Of a stretch of 64,000 nucleotides of DNA, positions 52,299 to 64,000 are shown piece by piece. Numbering within the stretch: position 1 is the first letter of the stretch; each line of letters begins with the position of its first letter. Below the pieces are notes generated by a model. The model did not search any database. It worked only from the letters and a program-made list of their open reading frames with translations, and was not told the origin of the DNA. The DNA comes from an uncultured Alphaproteobacteria bacterium (lineage in GTDB: Bacteria > Pseudomonadota > Alphaproteobacteria > HIMB59 > GCA-002718135): assembly GCA_902590695.1 (NCBI GenBank), contig CACIXR010000002.1:62001-126000 (forward strand), written 5' to 3'. The position numbers were made by a program, and so were the translations under genes.

Positions 52299-55200
52299 GT
52301 GAGTCTAGATCATATAAACTTAAAAAAAATCAGAAAGTCTTTTGGTAAAATACCTCTTGTTACAAATCTACCAAATTTAATTGAGGTACAGAAAAGATCT
52401 TTTGATAGTTTTTTACAACTAAGAACTGATCCGGAAAAAAGAGAAAACATTGGCCTTCATTCAATTTTTAAATCTGTATTCCCAATCCATGATTATACAG
52501 AAAGAGCAACAGTTGACTATGTGAGTTATAATTTAGGCATACCCAAATATGATGTTGAAGAGTGTTCTCAGAGAGGAATGACTTATGGAACACCTCTTTT
52601 AGTTAACTTTCGTCTTATTATTTGGGACATAGATGAAATTGCAGGCACTAAATCTGTAAGAGATATAAAAGAACAAGAAGTTTATATGGGTGATATCCCT
52701 CTAATGACTAAAAATGCAACATTTGTTGTTAATGGTACAGAAAGGGTTGTAGTTAGTCAAATGCATCGTTCACCTGGTGTATTTTTTGATCATGACTATG
52801 GAAAAACTCACACAAGTGGTAAATATCTTTTTAATGCAAGAATAATACCTTATCGAGGATCTTGGTTAGACTTTGAGCATGATGCTAAAAATAACATTCA
52901 TGCAAGGATTGATAGAAAAAGAAAATTTCCTGTAACTACTTTATTTAAATGTCTTTTAAGTAATGTTTCAGAAAAATATATCAATGAATGTGAAACTAAC
53001 AAAATAGAACCAGATCCTAGAAGAGTACTGGGAATGACCGCAGAAGAAATTTTATCCCTTTTCTATGAAAATGTTGTCTATAAAAGAAATGAATTTGGTT
53101 GGTCTTTCAAAGAGGATCTATCATTTTACAAGGCTAAAATATTAAATTATGATTTACTAGATACAAAAAATGGTAAAGTCATTGTATCAAAGGGAACTAA
53201 AGTAAATCAAAAAATTATTAATGACTTAAAAAAGAAAAATATATCTAGTGTAACCATCTCTAATGAATCATTGATAGGATCGTACTTATCTTCAGATATA
53301 ATTGATGAAAAGACTGGTAAAATTTTCTTTGAAGCTGGTTACGAAATCGATGAATTATTTATAGAATTTATTAATGAACATAAAACCAATAAAATTGACA
53401 TATTAAAAGTAGATAACATAGAAATTGGTTCATATGTTAGAAATACTCTTCAGTTAGACAAAGCAAGATCTAGAGAAGAAGCATTATTTGAAGTTTTCAA
53501 AATTTTAAGACCGGGCGAGCCCCCAACTATAGAAACAGCTGAAAATCTATTTAACAATCTTTTTTTTAATGCAGATAGATACGATTTGTCTTCAGTAGGA
53601 AGATTAAAAATTAGTGCTAAATTTAAAAAAGATACTTCAATTGAAAAAAGAGTTTTAGATAAGACTGATATTTTAGATGTTGTAAAGCATATGCATAATC
53701 TAATAGATGGCAAAGGAGAAATAGATGATATTGATCATTTAGCAAATAGAAGAGTGAGATCTGTTGGAGAACTTTTGGAAAATCAATATAGGATTGGATT
53801 GTTAAAAATGGATAGAGCAATAAAAGAGAGATTAAGCTCTCTAGAAGTTGACAATATTATGCCTCAAGATATCGTTAATGCCAAACCCGTTATGGCCTCT
53901 GTGAAAGAGTTTTTTGGCCTAAGTCAACTTAGTCAATTCATGGATCAGACTAATCCTTTAAGTGAGATAACACATAAAAGAAGAGTCTCTGCTTTGGGCC
54001 CAGGAGGTTTAAATAGAGAAAGAGCTGGCTTTGAAGTTAGAGATGTTCATCAAACTCATTATGGAAGAATTTGTCCAATAGAAACTCCAGAAGGAGCTAA
54101 TATTGGCTTAATTAATAGCCTTGCTTCATATTCTAGGATTAATAAATATGGCTTTATAGAAACTCCATACAGAATTGTAAACTCAGGAAAAGTAACTGAT
54201 AAAGTAATTTATCTCAGTGCAATAGATGAAGAGGATTTTGTTATTGCCCAGGCTAACGCAGAGGTTGATACAAAAGGAAAATTTGTAAACCAAATTGTAA
54301 GTTGTAGAAAAAATGGAGAATTTATCAATGTGGATGTTGATGCTATTGATCTTATGGATGTATCACCACAACAATTAGTGTCCGTTGCATCATCACTAAT
54401 ACCTTTTTTAGAAAATGATGATGCTAATAGAGCTTTAATGGGATCAAATATGATGAGACAAGCTGTTCCTTTAATTAAACCTAAGGCACCTCTAGTTGGG
54501 ACAGGTATGGAATACACTGTAGCTAATGATAGTGGATCAACTATAGTTGCAAAAAGATCAGGAATTGTTGATCAACTTGATGCAAATAGAATTGTTATAA
54601 GAATAACTGATAAAAATGATAAGACACTAAATAAAATCGATATTTATAATTTAGCAAAATTTCAAAGATCAAATCAAAATACTTGTATTACACAACGCCC
54701 ACTTGTTAATGTAGGAGACAAAATAATAAAAAATCAAGTTATAGCTGATGGACCTGCAACTGATCTAGGAGAGTTAGCTTTAGGGCGAAATGTCTTAGCA
54801 GCTTTTATGCCATGGAACGGATATAATTTTGAAGATTCAATTTTAATTTCAGAAAAAGTGGTTCAAGATGATGTATTCACATCAATTCACGTAGAAGAAT
54901 TTGAAGTAATGTCTAGAGATACTAAACTAGGACCAGAAGAAATTACCAGAGATATTCCAAATGCAAGTGAAGAGATGTTAATTAATCTTGATGAAACTGG
55001 AATAGTATATGTTGGTGCAGAAGTTAACTCTGGAGATATTTTAGTTGGTAAAGTTACGCCTAAGGGTGAATCTCCTATGACACCTGAAGAAAAATTGCTC
55101 AGAGCAATATTTGGTGAAAAAGCAGCTGATGTTAAGGATACCAGTCTAAGAGTTCCTCCTGGAGTAAAAGGAACTGTTGTAGAAATAAGAGTATTTTCTA

Positions 55201-56504
55201 GAAGAGGAATTGAAAAGGATGAGCGAGCAATAAGCATCGAGAATCATCAAATTGAGGTCATTGCTAGAGATAGAGATGATGAATTAAAAATTCTTGAGAA
55301 AAGTTTTGGCAACCATCTGCGCGAACTATTAAACAACCAAACTCATCTTTCTGGAAATAATAATTTTGAAAAAAATTCAATAATTAAATATGATCAGATT
55401 GAAAATTTATCCTTAAATGACTTGCTTAAAATAAATATTTCTGATGATAAAAAAAGTAGTCAAATTGAAGCTTTGGTTAAGAATTATGAAAATCAACTTG
55501 GAAACATAAGTCAAAAATTTGAAAATAAAATAGATAAAATTCAAAGTGGTGATGAGCTATTACCTGGAGTTTTAAAATTAATAAAAGTTTTTATTTCAGT
55601 TAAGCGTAAACTGCAACCGGGTGATAAAATGGCTGGTAGGCATGGAAATAAAGGGGTAATTTCAAAAATATGTCCAGTAGAAGATATGCCTTATCTTGAG
55701 GATGGTACACCAGTAGATATAGTACTCAACCCTTTAGGAGTTCCAAGTAGAATGAATATAGGTCAGATTTTGGAGACTCACCTAGGATGGGCGTCTGCAT
55801 CTTTTGGAAGACAAGTAAAAGCAATGTTAACAAAAATTCAAACAGAAGGTCAAACAAAAGATTTAAGAGTCAAACTTTTAGAAATTTATAATTTAGACAA
55901 ACATCAAAAAATTATAAATAATATGAATGATGATGAAATTTTAGAGTTGGGTAACAATCTTAAGGATGGTATTCCTTTTGCTACACCAGTATTTGATGGT
56001 GCAAAAGAAAAAGATATAACAAGTTTATTAGAACAGTCAGGAGTTTCTAAAACCGGACAAGAGATATTATATGATGGAGTAACTGGAAAAAAATTTGAGA
56101 GACCTGTTACTGTCGGTTATATGTATATGTTAAAATTACATCACCTTGTTGATGAAAAAATACATGCCAGATCTATAGGACCATATAGTTTGGTTACTCA
56201 ACAACCACTTGGTGGAAAAGCTCAGTTTGGTGGACAAAGATTCGGAGAAATGGAGGTTTGGGCATTAGAAGCATATGGAGCAGCTTACACATTGCAAGAA
56301 ATTTTAACAATTAAATCTGATGATGTAGCTGGTAGAACAAAAGTTTATGAGTCAATCGTAAAGGGTGACAATAATTTCGAATCAGGAACTCCAGAATCTT
56401 TTAATGTTATGGTGAAAGAGTTGAGGTCACTTGGTTTAAATTTAGATTTTAAAGAAAATCTTAAAGATAATAACTTAAATAAATTAATAGGTTCAAATGA
56501 ATAA
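52299..56504 (+). CDS. rpoB: RNA polymerase beta subunit (GTG start)
   Basis: [59 protein letters not shown]. Confidence 0.99.
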   Translation: MSLDHINLKKIRKSFGKIPLVTNLPNLIEVQKRSFDSFLQLRTDPEKRENIGLHSIFKSVFPIHDYTERATVDYVSYNLGIPKYDVEECSQRGMTYGTPLLVNFRLIIWDIDEIAGTKSVRDIKEQEVYMGDIPLMTKNATFVVNGTERVVVSQMHRSPGVFFDHDYGKTHTSGKYLFNARIIPYRGSWLDFEHDAKNNIHARIDRKRKFPVTTLFKCLLSNVSEKYINECETNKIEPDPRRVLGMTAEEILSLFYENVVYKRNEFGWSFKEDLSFYKAKILNYDLLDTKNGKVIVSKGTKVNQKIINDLKKKNISSVTISNESLIGSYLSSDIIDEKTGKIFFEAGYEIDELFIEFINEHKTNKIDILKVDNIEIGSYVRNTLQLDKARSREEALFEVFKILRPGEPPTIETAENLFNNLFFNADRYDLSSVGRLKISAKFKKDTSIEKRVLDKTDILDVVKHMHNLIDGKGEIDDIDHLANRRVRSVGELLENQYRIGLLKMDRAIKERLSSLEVDNIMPQDIVNAKPVMASVKEFFGLSQLSQFMDQTNPLSEITHKRRVSALGPGGLNRERAGFEVRDVHQTHYGRICPIETPEGANIGLINSLASYSRINKYGFIETPYRIVNSGKVTDKVIYLSAIDEEDFVIAQANAEVDTKGKFVNQIVSCRKNGEFINVDVDAIDLMDVSPQQLVSVASSLIPFLENDDANRALMGSNMMRQAVPLIKPKAPLVGTGMEYTVANDSGSTIVAKRSGIVDQLDANRIVIRITDKNDKTLNKIDIYNLAKFQRSNQNTCITQRPLVNVGDKIIKNQVIADGPATDLGELALGRNVLAAFMPWNGYNFEDSILISEKVVQDDVFTSIHVEEFEVMSRDTKLGPEEITRDIPNASEEMLINLDETGIVYVGAEVNSGDILVGKVTPKGESPMTPEEKLLRAIFGEKAADVKDTSLRVPPGVKGTVVEIRVFSRRGIEKDERAISIENHQIEVIARDRDDELKILEKSFGNHLRELLNNQTHLSGNNNFEKNSIIKYDQIENLSLNDLLKINISDDKKSSQIEALVKNYENQLGNISQKFENKIDKIQSGDELLPGVLKLIKVFISVKRKLQPGDKMAGRHGNKGVISKICPVEDMPYLEDGTPVDIVLNPLGVPSRMNIGQILETHLGWASASFGRQVKAMLTKIQTEGQTKDLRVKLLEIYNLDKHQKIINNMNDDEILELGNNLKDGIPFATPVFDGAKEKDITSLLEQSGVSKTGQEILYDGVTGKKFERPVTVGYMYMLKLHHLVDEKIHARSIGPYSLVTQQPLGGKAQFGGQRFGEMEVWALEAYGAAYTLQEILTIKSDDVAGRTKVYESIVKGDNNFESGTPESFNVMVKELRSLGLNLDFKENLKDNNLNKLIGSNE

Positions 56505-59500
56505 AGAATTAACAAATATTTTTAATCAGAATTTAGGTGTTCAAAATTTTAACAGTCTTAAAATATCCATCGCTAGTCCAGAAGATATTAGATCATGGTC
56601 TTTTGGCGAAATAAAAAAACCTGAGACAATAAATTATAGAACATTTAAACCTGAAAAAGACGGTTTATTTTGTTCAAGAATTTTTGGTCCTGTTAAAGAT
56701 TATGAATGTCTTTGTGGCAAATATAAAAGAATGAAGTTTAGAGGAATTATATGTGAAAAGTGTGGCGTGGAAGTAACCCTGTCCAAAGTAAGAAGAGACA
56801 GAATGGGACATATTGAATTGGCAGCACCAGTATCTCATATTTGGTTCATGAAGTCTCTGCCAAGTAGAATAGCAACACTTTTAGATATGACAATTAAGAA
56901 TCTTGAGAAGGTATTGTACTTCGAGCAATTCATAGTTGTAGAGCCTGGTTTAACAGATTTAAAAAAAGGCGAAATTATTTCAGAGGAACAATATATTGAT
57001 TATCAAGATGAATATGGAGAAGACTCATTCAGCGCAGCTATTGGAGCTGAAGCAATTGAGCAAATGCTATTAAGTATTGATCTTGAATCAGATTATGAAC
57101 AATTAAAAATAGATCTAACGGAAACTAAATCAGAACTAAAAAAAACAAAAATAACTAAAAGATTAAAGTTAATTGAGTCATTTATTCTTTCAAAAAACAA
57201 ACCAGAATGGATGATCATGAGAGTATTACCTGTTATTCCTCCAGAATTGAGACCATTGGTGCCTCTAGATGGAGGTAGATTTGCAACTAGTGATTTAAAC
57301 GATCTTTATAGAAGAGTAATAAATAGAAATAATCGATTAAAAAGATTAATAGATCTGAGAGCGCCTGATATTATTGTTAGAAATGAAAAAAGAATGCTTC
57401 AGGAGTCTGTGGATGCACTATTTGATAACGGCAGACGCGGAAGAGTAATAACATCAACCAACAAAAGACCACTTAAATCATTGTCTGATATGCTTAAGGG
57501 TAAACAGGGAAGATTTAGACAAAATTTATTAGGGAAAAGGGTTGATTATTCAGGAAGGTCTGTAATTGTTGTAGGCCCAAATCTTAAACTGCATCAATGT
57601 GGTATTCCAAAAAAAATGGCTCTTGAGCTTTTTAAACCATTTATATTTCATAAACTTGATATTTACGGTTGGGCAAATACAATTAAAGCAGCAAAAAAAC
57701 TTGTTGAAAAAGAAGATCCAAGAGTCTGGGATATTTTAGAAGAAGTAATTAGAGAACATCCAGTTTTACTTAATAGAGCGCCTACTTTGCACAGATTAGG
57801 TATTCAAGCTTTTGAACCAATTTTAATTGAAGGTAAATCAATCCAATTACATCCTTTGGTGTGTACAGCTTTTAATGCTGACTTTGATGGTGACCAAATG
57901 GCAGTTCATGTTCCGTTAAGTCTTGAAGCTCAGCTTGAAGCAAGAGTACTGATGATGAGTACAAATAACATTTTACATCCAGCAAGTGGCAAACCAATTA
58001 TTGTTCCTTCTCAAGATATTATTTTAGGAATTTATTATTTATCAATAATGAGAGATAAACAAATAGGAGAAGGACGAAATTTTGTTGATTTAAATGAAAT
58101 ATTAAAAGCTTTAGAAAATAATAATGTATCACTTCACACAAAAATTAAGGCAAGAATTCTAAATAATGATGGAGAATCAATAATAACTGAAACAACTCCT
58201 GGTAGGATGATACTCGGCAACATTCTTCCAAAAAATAAAAATATTAACTTTGACATGATGAATAAAATTTTAACAAAAAAAGAAGTTAGTAACATAATTG
58301 ATTCAGTTTATAGATTCTGCGGACAAAAAGAGACTGTCTTATTTGCCGATCATATCATGCAAATTGGTTTTAAGTACGCAGCTATAGCTGGTATTTCATT
58401 TGGTAAAGATGATCTTATTATTCCATCTGACAAAAATGATCTTTTAAATACTACGCAGTTAAAAGTTCAAGAATATGAAGACCAATATCAAGATGGATTA
58501 ATTACTCAAGGGGAAAAATATAATAAAGTAGTAGATGCTTGGTCTGAATGCACAAATAAGGTAGCAGATAAAATGTTAGATGTAATTTCTAGTCCTTCTG
58601 ATGATCAGCCCATTAACTCCGTTTACATGATGGCACACTCGGGAGCTAGAGGTTCGGCTGCACAATTAAAACAATTATCAGGAATGAGAGGCTTAATGGC
58701 TAAACCATCTGGTGAAATTATTGAGAATCCAATTAAATCAAATTTTAAAGAGGGTCTATCTGTTCTAGAGTATTTTACCTCCACTCATGGAGCGCGTAAA
58801 GGTCTTGCTGATACAGCTCTTAAAACAGCCAGTAGTGGATACTTAACAAGAAGATTGGTAGATGTAGCTCAAGATGCAGTCATTAGAGAATTAGATTGTA
58901 ATACTAAAAAAGGTGTATTAGTTGAAGAAATAGTTGAATCAGGAAATATAACCTCACCTTTAACTGAAAGAATATTAGGTAGAACACCAGTTGAAAATAT
59001 TATTGATGAAAACCAAAATACAATTGTTAATTCAGGTGAAATTATTTCTGAAAAACATTTAGAATCTATATCAAAATTAGGATTAAGATCTTTAAAAATT
59101 AGATCAGTGCTCACTTGTGAGACAGAAGATGGTATATGTGCTAAATGCTACGGAAGAGACCTTGCTAGAGGAACCGAAGTAAACATTGGAGAAGCTGTAG
59201 GTATTATTGCTGCTCAATCAATTGGTGAGCCAGGAACTCAGCTTACAATGAGAACTTTTCATATCGGAGGCGCAGCTAGTTCTTCTGTAGAGCAGTCTAA
59301 TGCAACTTCCCCTGTTTCTGGTAATATAAAATTAGAAAATATTAAAATTATTGAAGATCGTTTTAAAAACAAGATAGTTTTAAGCAGGAACGGAAAAATC
59401 AAAATCGCTGATTCAAGTAGCGATAAATATTCATCTAATATACCTTTTGGCTCAAAACTTCTTGTTAATGATGGTGATAAAGTTGAGTCTAATCAAATTC

Positions 59501-60615
59501 TTGCAGAATGGGATCCATATACGCTGCCTATTATTGCTGAAAGAGATGGTTTTGCTAAATATATAGATCTAAAACAGGGCATTTCCTTTAGGGAGTCGAT
59601 AGATGATACAACAGGAATCTCAAGCAAAATTGTTATTGACTGGAGTCAAAACCAAAAAAGTAAAAATTTTAAACCTGCTATTAATATATCTAATAAAATA
59701 TCTGAAACAAACGATGATGATTTAAATGTTCCTAACTACCCAATGTCGATTGACTCAATATTGAGTGTAGAAGATGGACAGGAAGTTACTGCTGGTCAGG
59801 TTATTGCAAGAATCCCAAAAGAGTCATCCAAAACAAAAGACATAACCGGCGGTCTTCCAAGAGTAGCTGAATTATTTGAAGCAAGAAAACCTAAAGATCC
59901 TGCCATCATGTGTGAAATAGATGGTACAATCTCTTTCGGTAAAGATTATAAAAATAAAAGAAGAGTAATTATTACTGGACTAGATGAGAATGATACAGTT
60001 GAATTACTAATTCCTAGATCAAAATATTTGAATGTACAAGAAGGTGATTATGTAAAAAAGGGAGATATTCTTGTTGAAGGCACTCCTGTTCCACATGATA
60101 TACTTAGAATTTTAGGTATAGAAGAATTAGCAAGATATCTAGTGAAAGAGGTTCAATCTGTTTATAAGCTTCAAGGTGTTTATATTAATGATAAACACAT
60201 TGAAACAATTGCAAGACAAATGCTCCAAAAAGTACTTATTAAAGAACCAGGAGACTCTAATTTAATTGCTGGTGAACAAATTCAGAGAAGGGACGCTATA
60301 AAGCTTAATAAACTTTTAACTGAAGAAGGAAAAAAATTAATAAATTTTGAGCCAGTTTTACTAGGTATAACAAAAGCAAGTTTGCAAACAGGATCATTTA
60401 TTTCAGCCGCTTCTTTCCAAGAAACCACAAAAGTCTTAACTGATGCCGCTACTTTAGGTAAAATAGATACACTAAATGGATTAAAAGAAAATGTGATTGT
60501 TGGTAGACTTATACCTGCTGGGACAGGTAAAATGACCTCAGATTATGAGAATATTGCATATGAAAGAGATAATGAGATAATTAATAAAAATCAGGCTGAA
60601 AATCCAGAAAATTAG
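56497..60615 (+). CDS. rpoC: RNA polymerase beta' subunit
   Basis: [39 protein letters not shown]. Confidence 0.99.
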   Translation: MNKELTNIFNQNLGVQNFNSLKISIASPEDIRSWSFGEIKKPETINYRTFKPEKDGLFCSRIFGPVKDYECLCGKYKRMKFRGIICEKCGVEVTLSKVRRDRMGHIELAAPVSHIWFMKSLPSRIATLLDMTIKNLEKVLYFEQFIVVEPGLTDLKKGEIISEEQYIDYQDEYGEDSFSAAIGAEAIEQMLLSIDLESDYEQLKIDLTETKSELKKTKITKRLKLIESFILSKNKPEWMIMRVLPVIPPELRPLVPLDGGRFATSDLNDLYRRVINRNNRLKRLIDLRAPDIIVRNEKRMLQESVDALFDNGRRGRVITSTNKRPLKSLSDMLKGKQGRFRQNLLGKRVDYSGRSVIVVGPNLKLHQCGIPKKMALELFKPFIFHKLDIYGWANTIKAAKKLVEKEDPRVWDILEEVIREHPVLLNRAPTLHRLGIQAFEPILIEGKSIQLHPLVCTAFNADFDGDQMAVHVPLSLEAQLEARVLMMSTNNILHPASGKPIIVPSQDIILGIYYLSIMRDKQIGEGRNFVDLNEILKALENNNVSLHTKIKARILNNDGESIITETTPGRMILGNILPKNKNINFDMMNKILTKKEVSNIIDSVYRFCGQKETVLFADHIMQIGFKYAAIAGISFGKDDLIIPSDKNDLLNTTQLKVQEYEDQYQDGLITQGEKYNKVVDAWSECTNKVADKMLDVISSPSDDQPINSVYMMAHSGARGSAAQLKQLSGMRGLMAKPSGEIIENPIKSNFKEGLSVLEYFTSTHGARKGLADTALKTASSGYLTRRLVDVAQDAVIRELDCNTKKGVLVEEIVESGNITSPLTERILGRTPVENIIDENQNTIVNSGEIISEKHLESISKLGLRSLKIRSVLTCETEDGICAKCYGRDLARGTEVNIGEAVGIIAAQSIGEPGTQLTMRTFHIGGAASSSVEQSNATSPVSGNIKLENIKIIEDRFKNKIVLSRNGKIKIADSSSDKYSSNIPFGSKLLVNDGDKVESNQILAEWDPYTLPIIAERDGFAKYIDLKQGISFRESIDDTTGISSKIVIDWSQNQKSKNFKPAINISNKISETNDDDLNVPNYPMSIDSILSVEDGQEVTAGQVIARIPKESSKTKDITGGLPRVAELFEARKPKDPAIMCEIDGTISFGKDYKNKRRVIITGLDENDTVELLIPRSKYLNVQEGDYVKKGDILVEGTPVPHDILRILGIEELARYLVKEVQSVYKLQGVYINDKHIETIARQMLQKVLIKEPGDSNLIAGEQIQRRDAIKLNKLLTEEGKKLINFEPVLLGITKASLQTGSFISAASFQETTKVLTDAATLGKIDTLNGLKENVIVGRLIPAGTGKMTSDYENIAYERDNEIINKNQAENPEN

Positions 60616-60635
60616 TATTTTTTTGTTATATATGC

Positions 60636-60722
60636 TTGACTTTGGACTTATCAATTTATAAAGACCCCTACGATTTGTTAAAGGTCGTGGATTAGTTTCC
60701 AAACACTTAACTAAAGGAAAAT
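60636..60722 (+). promoter_or_regulatory. predicted promoter and structured 5' leader of the rpsL-rpsG-fusA operon
   Basis: TTGACT (60636-60641) with downstream TATAAA; hairpins CTACGA/TCGTGG (60668-60690) and TTAGTT/AACTAA (60692-60714) abutting the SD. Confidence 0.5.
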
Positions 60723-61094
60723 ATGCCAACAATTAATCAACTTGTAAGAAAAGGCAGATCTGCTGTACGAAAAAGAAATAAAGTTCCTGCATTAGATAAA
60801 AGCCCTCAGAAAAGAGGAGTTTGTACAAGAGTTTATACAACTACACCAAAAAAACCAAATTCAGCTCTCAGAAAAGTAGCTAGAGTCAAGCTTACAAATG
60901 GACAAGAAGTTTCGGCTTATATTCCAGGAGAAGGTCATAATCTTCAGGAACACTCAGTCGTATTAATAAGAGGAGGAAGAGTAAAAGATCTTCCTGGAGT
61001 AAGATACCATATTTTAAGAGGCACTCTTGATACACAAGGTGTTTCAACAAGAAAACAAAGACGCTCTCTTTACGGAGCAAAACGTCCAAAATAA
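60723..61094 (+). CDS. rpsL: 30S ribosomal protein S12
   Basis: [38 protein letters not shown]. Confidence 0.99.
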   Translation: MPTINQLVRKGRSAVRKRNKVPALDKSPQKRGVCTRVYTTTPKKPNSALRKVARVKLTNGQEVSAYIPGEGHNLQEHSVVLIRGGRVKDLPGVRYHILRGTLDTQGVSTRKQRRSLYGAKRPK

Positions 61095-61096
61095 TT

Positions 61097-61567
61097 ATGT
61101 CTAGAAGAAGAGCTGCAGAAAAGAGAACAATTTTACCTGATCACAAATATAAAGACTTAGTGCTAGCAAAATTTATGAATAGAATTATGCTTGATGGAAA
61201 AAAATCGACATCCGAAAAAATAGTATATGGTGCTTTCGAATTAGTTTCTAAAAAAACTGATAAAACTCCGATAGACTTTTTTCACGAAGCTTTAAATAAT
61301 GTAAAACCCTCATTAGAAGTCAGATCAAGAAGGGTTGGAGGTGCTACTTATCAAGTTCCTATGGAAGTGAGACCTAAACGTGCACAAACACTAGCTATGA
61401 AATGGATTGTTGATTCAGCTACAAAAAGAAATGAAAAAACTATGAGAGAAAGAGTAGCAAATGAAATTATAGACGCATTTAATAATAAAGGTAATGCAGT
61501 AAAAAAGAGAGAAGAAACGCACAAAATGGCTGATGCGAATAGAGCATTCTCTCATTTCAGGTGGTAA
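61097..61567 (+). CDS. rpsG: 30S ribosomal protein S7
   Basis: [37 protein letters not shown]. Confidence 0.98.
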   Translation: MSRRRAAEKRTILPDHKYKDLVLAKFMNRIMLDGKKSTSEKIVYGAFELVSKKTDKTPIDFFHEALNNVKPSLEVRSRRVGGATYQVPMEVRPKRAQTLAMKWIVDSATKRNEKTMRERVANEIIDAFNNKGNAVKKREETHKMADANRAFSHFRW

Positions 61568-61571
61568 ATTT

Positions 61572-63650
61572 ATGTCTAGATCTCACTCTCTTACAAAATA
61601 TAGAAATATAGGAATTATGGCACATATTGATGCCGGGAAAACAACCACAACTGAGAGAATATTATATTACACAGGTAAATCTCATAAAATTGGTGAAGTC
61701 CATGATGGGGCAGCAACAATGGATTGGATGGAACAAGAACAAGAGAGAGGTATAACAATTACATCAGCAGCTACCACCTGTTTTTGGAAGGATCATCGAA
61801 TAAATATAATTGATACTCCCGGTCACGTTGATTTTACAATTGAAGTTGAGAGATCTCTAAAAGTTCTTGATGGTGCAGTAGCTGTGTTTGATGGAGTTGC
61901 AGGCGTTGAACCACAATCTGAAACTGTTTGGAGACAAGCTGACAAATACAAAGTACCGAGAATGTGTTTCGTTAATAAACTAGATAGAACTGGTGCCAAC
62001 TTCTTTATGTGTGTTGATATGATTTCAGAGCGTTTAGGATCATATCCACTAGTAACTCAGCTACCTATTGGGATTGAAAGTAATTTAAAAGGTGTTGTAG
62101 ATTTAGTTACAAATAAAGCTATTATTTGGCAAGATGAGAGTTTAGGTGCAAAGTTCGATATTGTAGATATTCCCGATGAATTAAAAGATGAGGCATCAAA
62201 GTATAGAGTTAAATTAATTGAAAAAGCAATTGAAGAAGATGATAAAATAATGGAAAATTATCTTGAAGGTAATGAACCAACAACAGAAGAAATAAAATCT
62301 TGTATTAGAAAAGGAACTTTGGCAGGTTCTTTCGTCCCAGTTTTAACTGGCTCAGCCTTCAAAAATAAGGGCGTTCAACCACTCCTAGATGCCGTTATAG
62401 ACTATATGCCTGCCCCAACTGACGTTGCTAGTGTTAAGGGAGTTGATGTAAATGATGATAGTATTGAATTATCAAGAAGTTGTGAAGATACCGAACCATT
62501 TAGTGCTCTAGCCTTTAAAATTATGACAGACCCCTTTGTTGGAAGTCTTACATTTGCAAGAATTTATTCAGGAAGTATTAGTACAAAAGATACAGTTCTA
62601 AACTCAAATTCAGGTAAAAAAGAGAATATTGGAAGAATGTTGCTAATGCACGCAAACAACAGAGAAGAAATTAAAACAGCAAATGCAGGAGATATAGTAG
62701 CTTTAGTTGGATTAAAAGATGTTACTACTGGGGAAACACTTTGTGCATCTGATAAGCCAATTGTATTAGAAAAAATGGATTTCCCAGATCCAGTAATTGA
62801 GGTTGCAGTTGAACCTAAAACAAAAGCAGATCATGAAAAAATGGGACAGGCACTAGGAAGGCTAGCACAAGAAGACCCAAGTTTTAGGGTAACAACTGAT
62901 CATGAGAGTGGTCAAACAATCATAAAAGGTATGGGAGAGCTACATTTAGAAATTTTGGTTGATAGAATGAAGCGTGAATTTAAAGTTGAAGCTAATGTAG
63001 GAGCTCCTCAAGTTGCTTATAGAGAAACAATTTCTAGTTCTTTTGATGTTGATTATACCCACAAAAAACAGTCTGGGGGAGCAGGACAATTCGCAAGAGT
63101 AAAAATCAAGTTTGAACCCGGTGAGCCAGGAAGTGGATATCAATTTGTCAACCAAATAAAAGGAGGCAACATTCCAACTGAACATATACCTGGTGTTGAA
63201 AAAGGGTTAATAGCTCAGCAACAAACCGGTGTAATCGCTGGATTCCCATGTATTGATTTCAAAGCAACTTTATATGACGGTGCTTATCACGATGTTGACT
63301 CAAGTGTGCTTGCTTTTGAGATCGCATCGAGAGCTGCATTTAGAGAAGGTATCTCTAAAGCTAAACCAGTATTGTTAGAGCCTATGATGAAAGTTGAAGT
63401 TGTTACTCCGGAGGAATATATGGGTGACGTTATTGGCGACTTAAATAGTAGAAGAGGTCAAGTTCAGGAAATGTCTACTAGAGGTAATGCTAATGTAGTT
63501 GATGCAATGGTACCACTTGCAAATATGTTTGGATATGTAAACAATCTTAGATCTTTATCTCAAGGAAGAGCCAACTATACAATGCAGTTTGATCATTATG
63601 AAGAAGTACCTTCTAATGTAGCAGAAGAAGTAAAGGCGAAGTTAGCTTAA
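61572..63650 (+). CDS. fusA: elongation factor G (start trimmed to [12 protein letters not shown])
   Basis: [47 protein letters not shown]. Confidence 0.98.
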   Translation: MSRSHSLTKYRNIGIMAHIDAGKTTTTERILYYTGKSHKIGEVHDGAATMDWMEQEQERGITITSAATTCFWKDHRINIIDTPGHVDFTIEVERSLKVLDGAVAVFDGVAGVEPQSETVWRQADKYKVPRMCFVNKLDRTGANFFMCVDMISERLGSYPLVTQLPIGIESNLKGVVDLVTNKAIIWQDESLGAKFDIVDIPDELKDEASKYRVKLIEKAIEEDDKIMENYLEGNEPTTEEIKSCIRKGTLAGSFVPVLTGSAFKNKGVQPLLDAVIDYMPAPTDVASVKGVDVNDDSIELSRSCEDTEPFSALAFKIMTDPFVGSLTFARIYSGSISTKDTVLNSNSGKKENIGRMLLMHANNREEIKTANAGDIVALVGLKDVTTGETLCASDKPIVLEKMDFPDPVIEVAVEPKTKADHEKMGQALGRLAQEDPSFRVTTDHESGQTIIKGMGELHLEILVDRMKREFKVEANVGAPQVAYRETISSSFDVDYTHKKQSGGAGQFARVKIKFEPGEPGSGYQFVNQIKGGNIPTEHIPGVEKGLIAQQQTGVIAGFPCIDFKATLYDGAYHDVDSSVLAFEIASRAAFREGISKAKPVLLEPMMKVEVVTPEEYMGDVIGDLNSRRGQVQEMSTRGNANVVDAMVPLANMFGYVNNLRSLSQGRANYTMQFDHYEEVPSNVAEEVKAKLA

Positions 63651-63958
63651 TGGATAGTCAAAATATAAGAATTAGACTTAGAGGTTATGACAATTCTCTA
63701 TTAGATACTAGTACACAAGATATAATTAATACTGCTAAAAGAACTGGAGCAAAAGTTAAGGGACCAATACCTTTACCAACCCGTTTTGAGAGATTCACCG
63801 TTAACAAATCTCCACACATAGATAAAAAAAGTAGAGATCAATTAGAGATACGAACACATAACAGACTGTTGGATATTATTGATCCTACTCCCCAAACTGT
63901 AGATGCTCTGATGAAGCTAGATCTATCTGCTGGAGTTGAGGTAGATATAAAGATTTGA
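63650..63958 (+). CDS. rpsJ: 30S ribosomal protein S10
   Basis: [40 protein letters not shown]. Confidence 0.98.
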   Translation: MDSQNIRIRLRGYDNSLLDTSTQDIINTAKRTGAKVKGPIPLPTRFERFTVNKSPHIDKKSRDQLEIRTHNRLLDIIDPTPQTVDALMKLDLSAGVEVDIKI

Positions 63959-63959
63959 T

Positions 63960-64000
63960 ATGTTAAGGTCAGGATTAATAGCTACAAAAATAGGCAATAG
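63960..64000 (+). CDS. rplC: 50S ribosomal protein L3, partial (N-terminus)
   Basis: [13 protein letters not shown]..., open to window end; follows rpsJ. Confidence 0.85.
   Translation, partial: MLRSGLIATKIGN

Noticed and set aside
54887-55237. 116 aa antisense ORF in rpoB (also 54209-54517, 53450-53713)
   Set aside because: Opposite a highly conserved gene; translation Ser/Thr-rich as expected for a shadow frame.

Overview
This 64 kb window is AT-rich, very gene-dense chromosomal DNA from an alphaproteobacterium, most likely a streamlined marine lineage (Pelagibacterales- or HIMB59-like; this taxonomic call is inference from composition and gene content). Alphaproteobacterial markers include TrcR/DUF1013, DUF1192, TIGR02186/Alph_Pro_TM and HisZ, plus the gene orders rpoH-rluD and yebC...tolQRAB-pal-cpoB-tilS-ftsH-glmM. 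Main blocks: (1) photolyase / flavoprotein / DUF1365 / CFA-synthase-like / DUF2878 cassette, 1.5-6.7 kb; (2) efp-gap-tkt and zapA region; (3) yebC-[small PD-(D/E)XK nuclease]-tolQRAB-pal-cpoB-tilS-ftsH-glmM-hisZ-purA; (4) rpoH, rluD, xseB, tlyA, aroC, fabI, pdxH, pyrE; (5) a sulfur-anion exporter-like cluster; (6) a molybdenum cofactor / NAD-formate dehydrogenase module, 38-46.6 kb; (7) tRNA-Thr, -Tyr, -Gly, tuf, tRNA-Trp, secE, nusG, rplKAJL, rpoBC, rpsL, rpsG, fusA, rpsJ, start of rplC. I saw no mobile elements, CRISPR arrays or rRNA. The two most interesting observations are: (a) ruvCAB (and ybgC) are missing from their usual place between yebC and tolQ, and a ~97 aa phage-like PD-(D/E)XK nuclease sits there instead; (b) a perfect 13-nt inverted match links the Shine-Dalgarno region of pal to its own 3'UTR just before the terminator, suggesting 5'-3' UTR pairing. 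All product calls come from reading the sequence and remembered family motifs; no database search was run.
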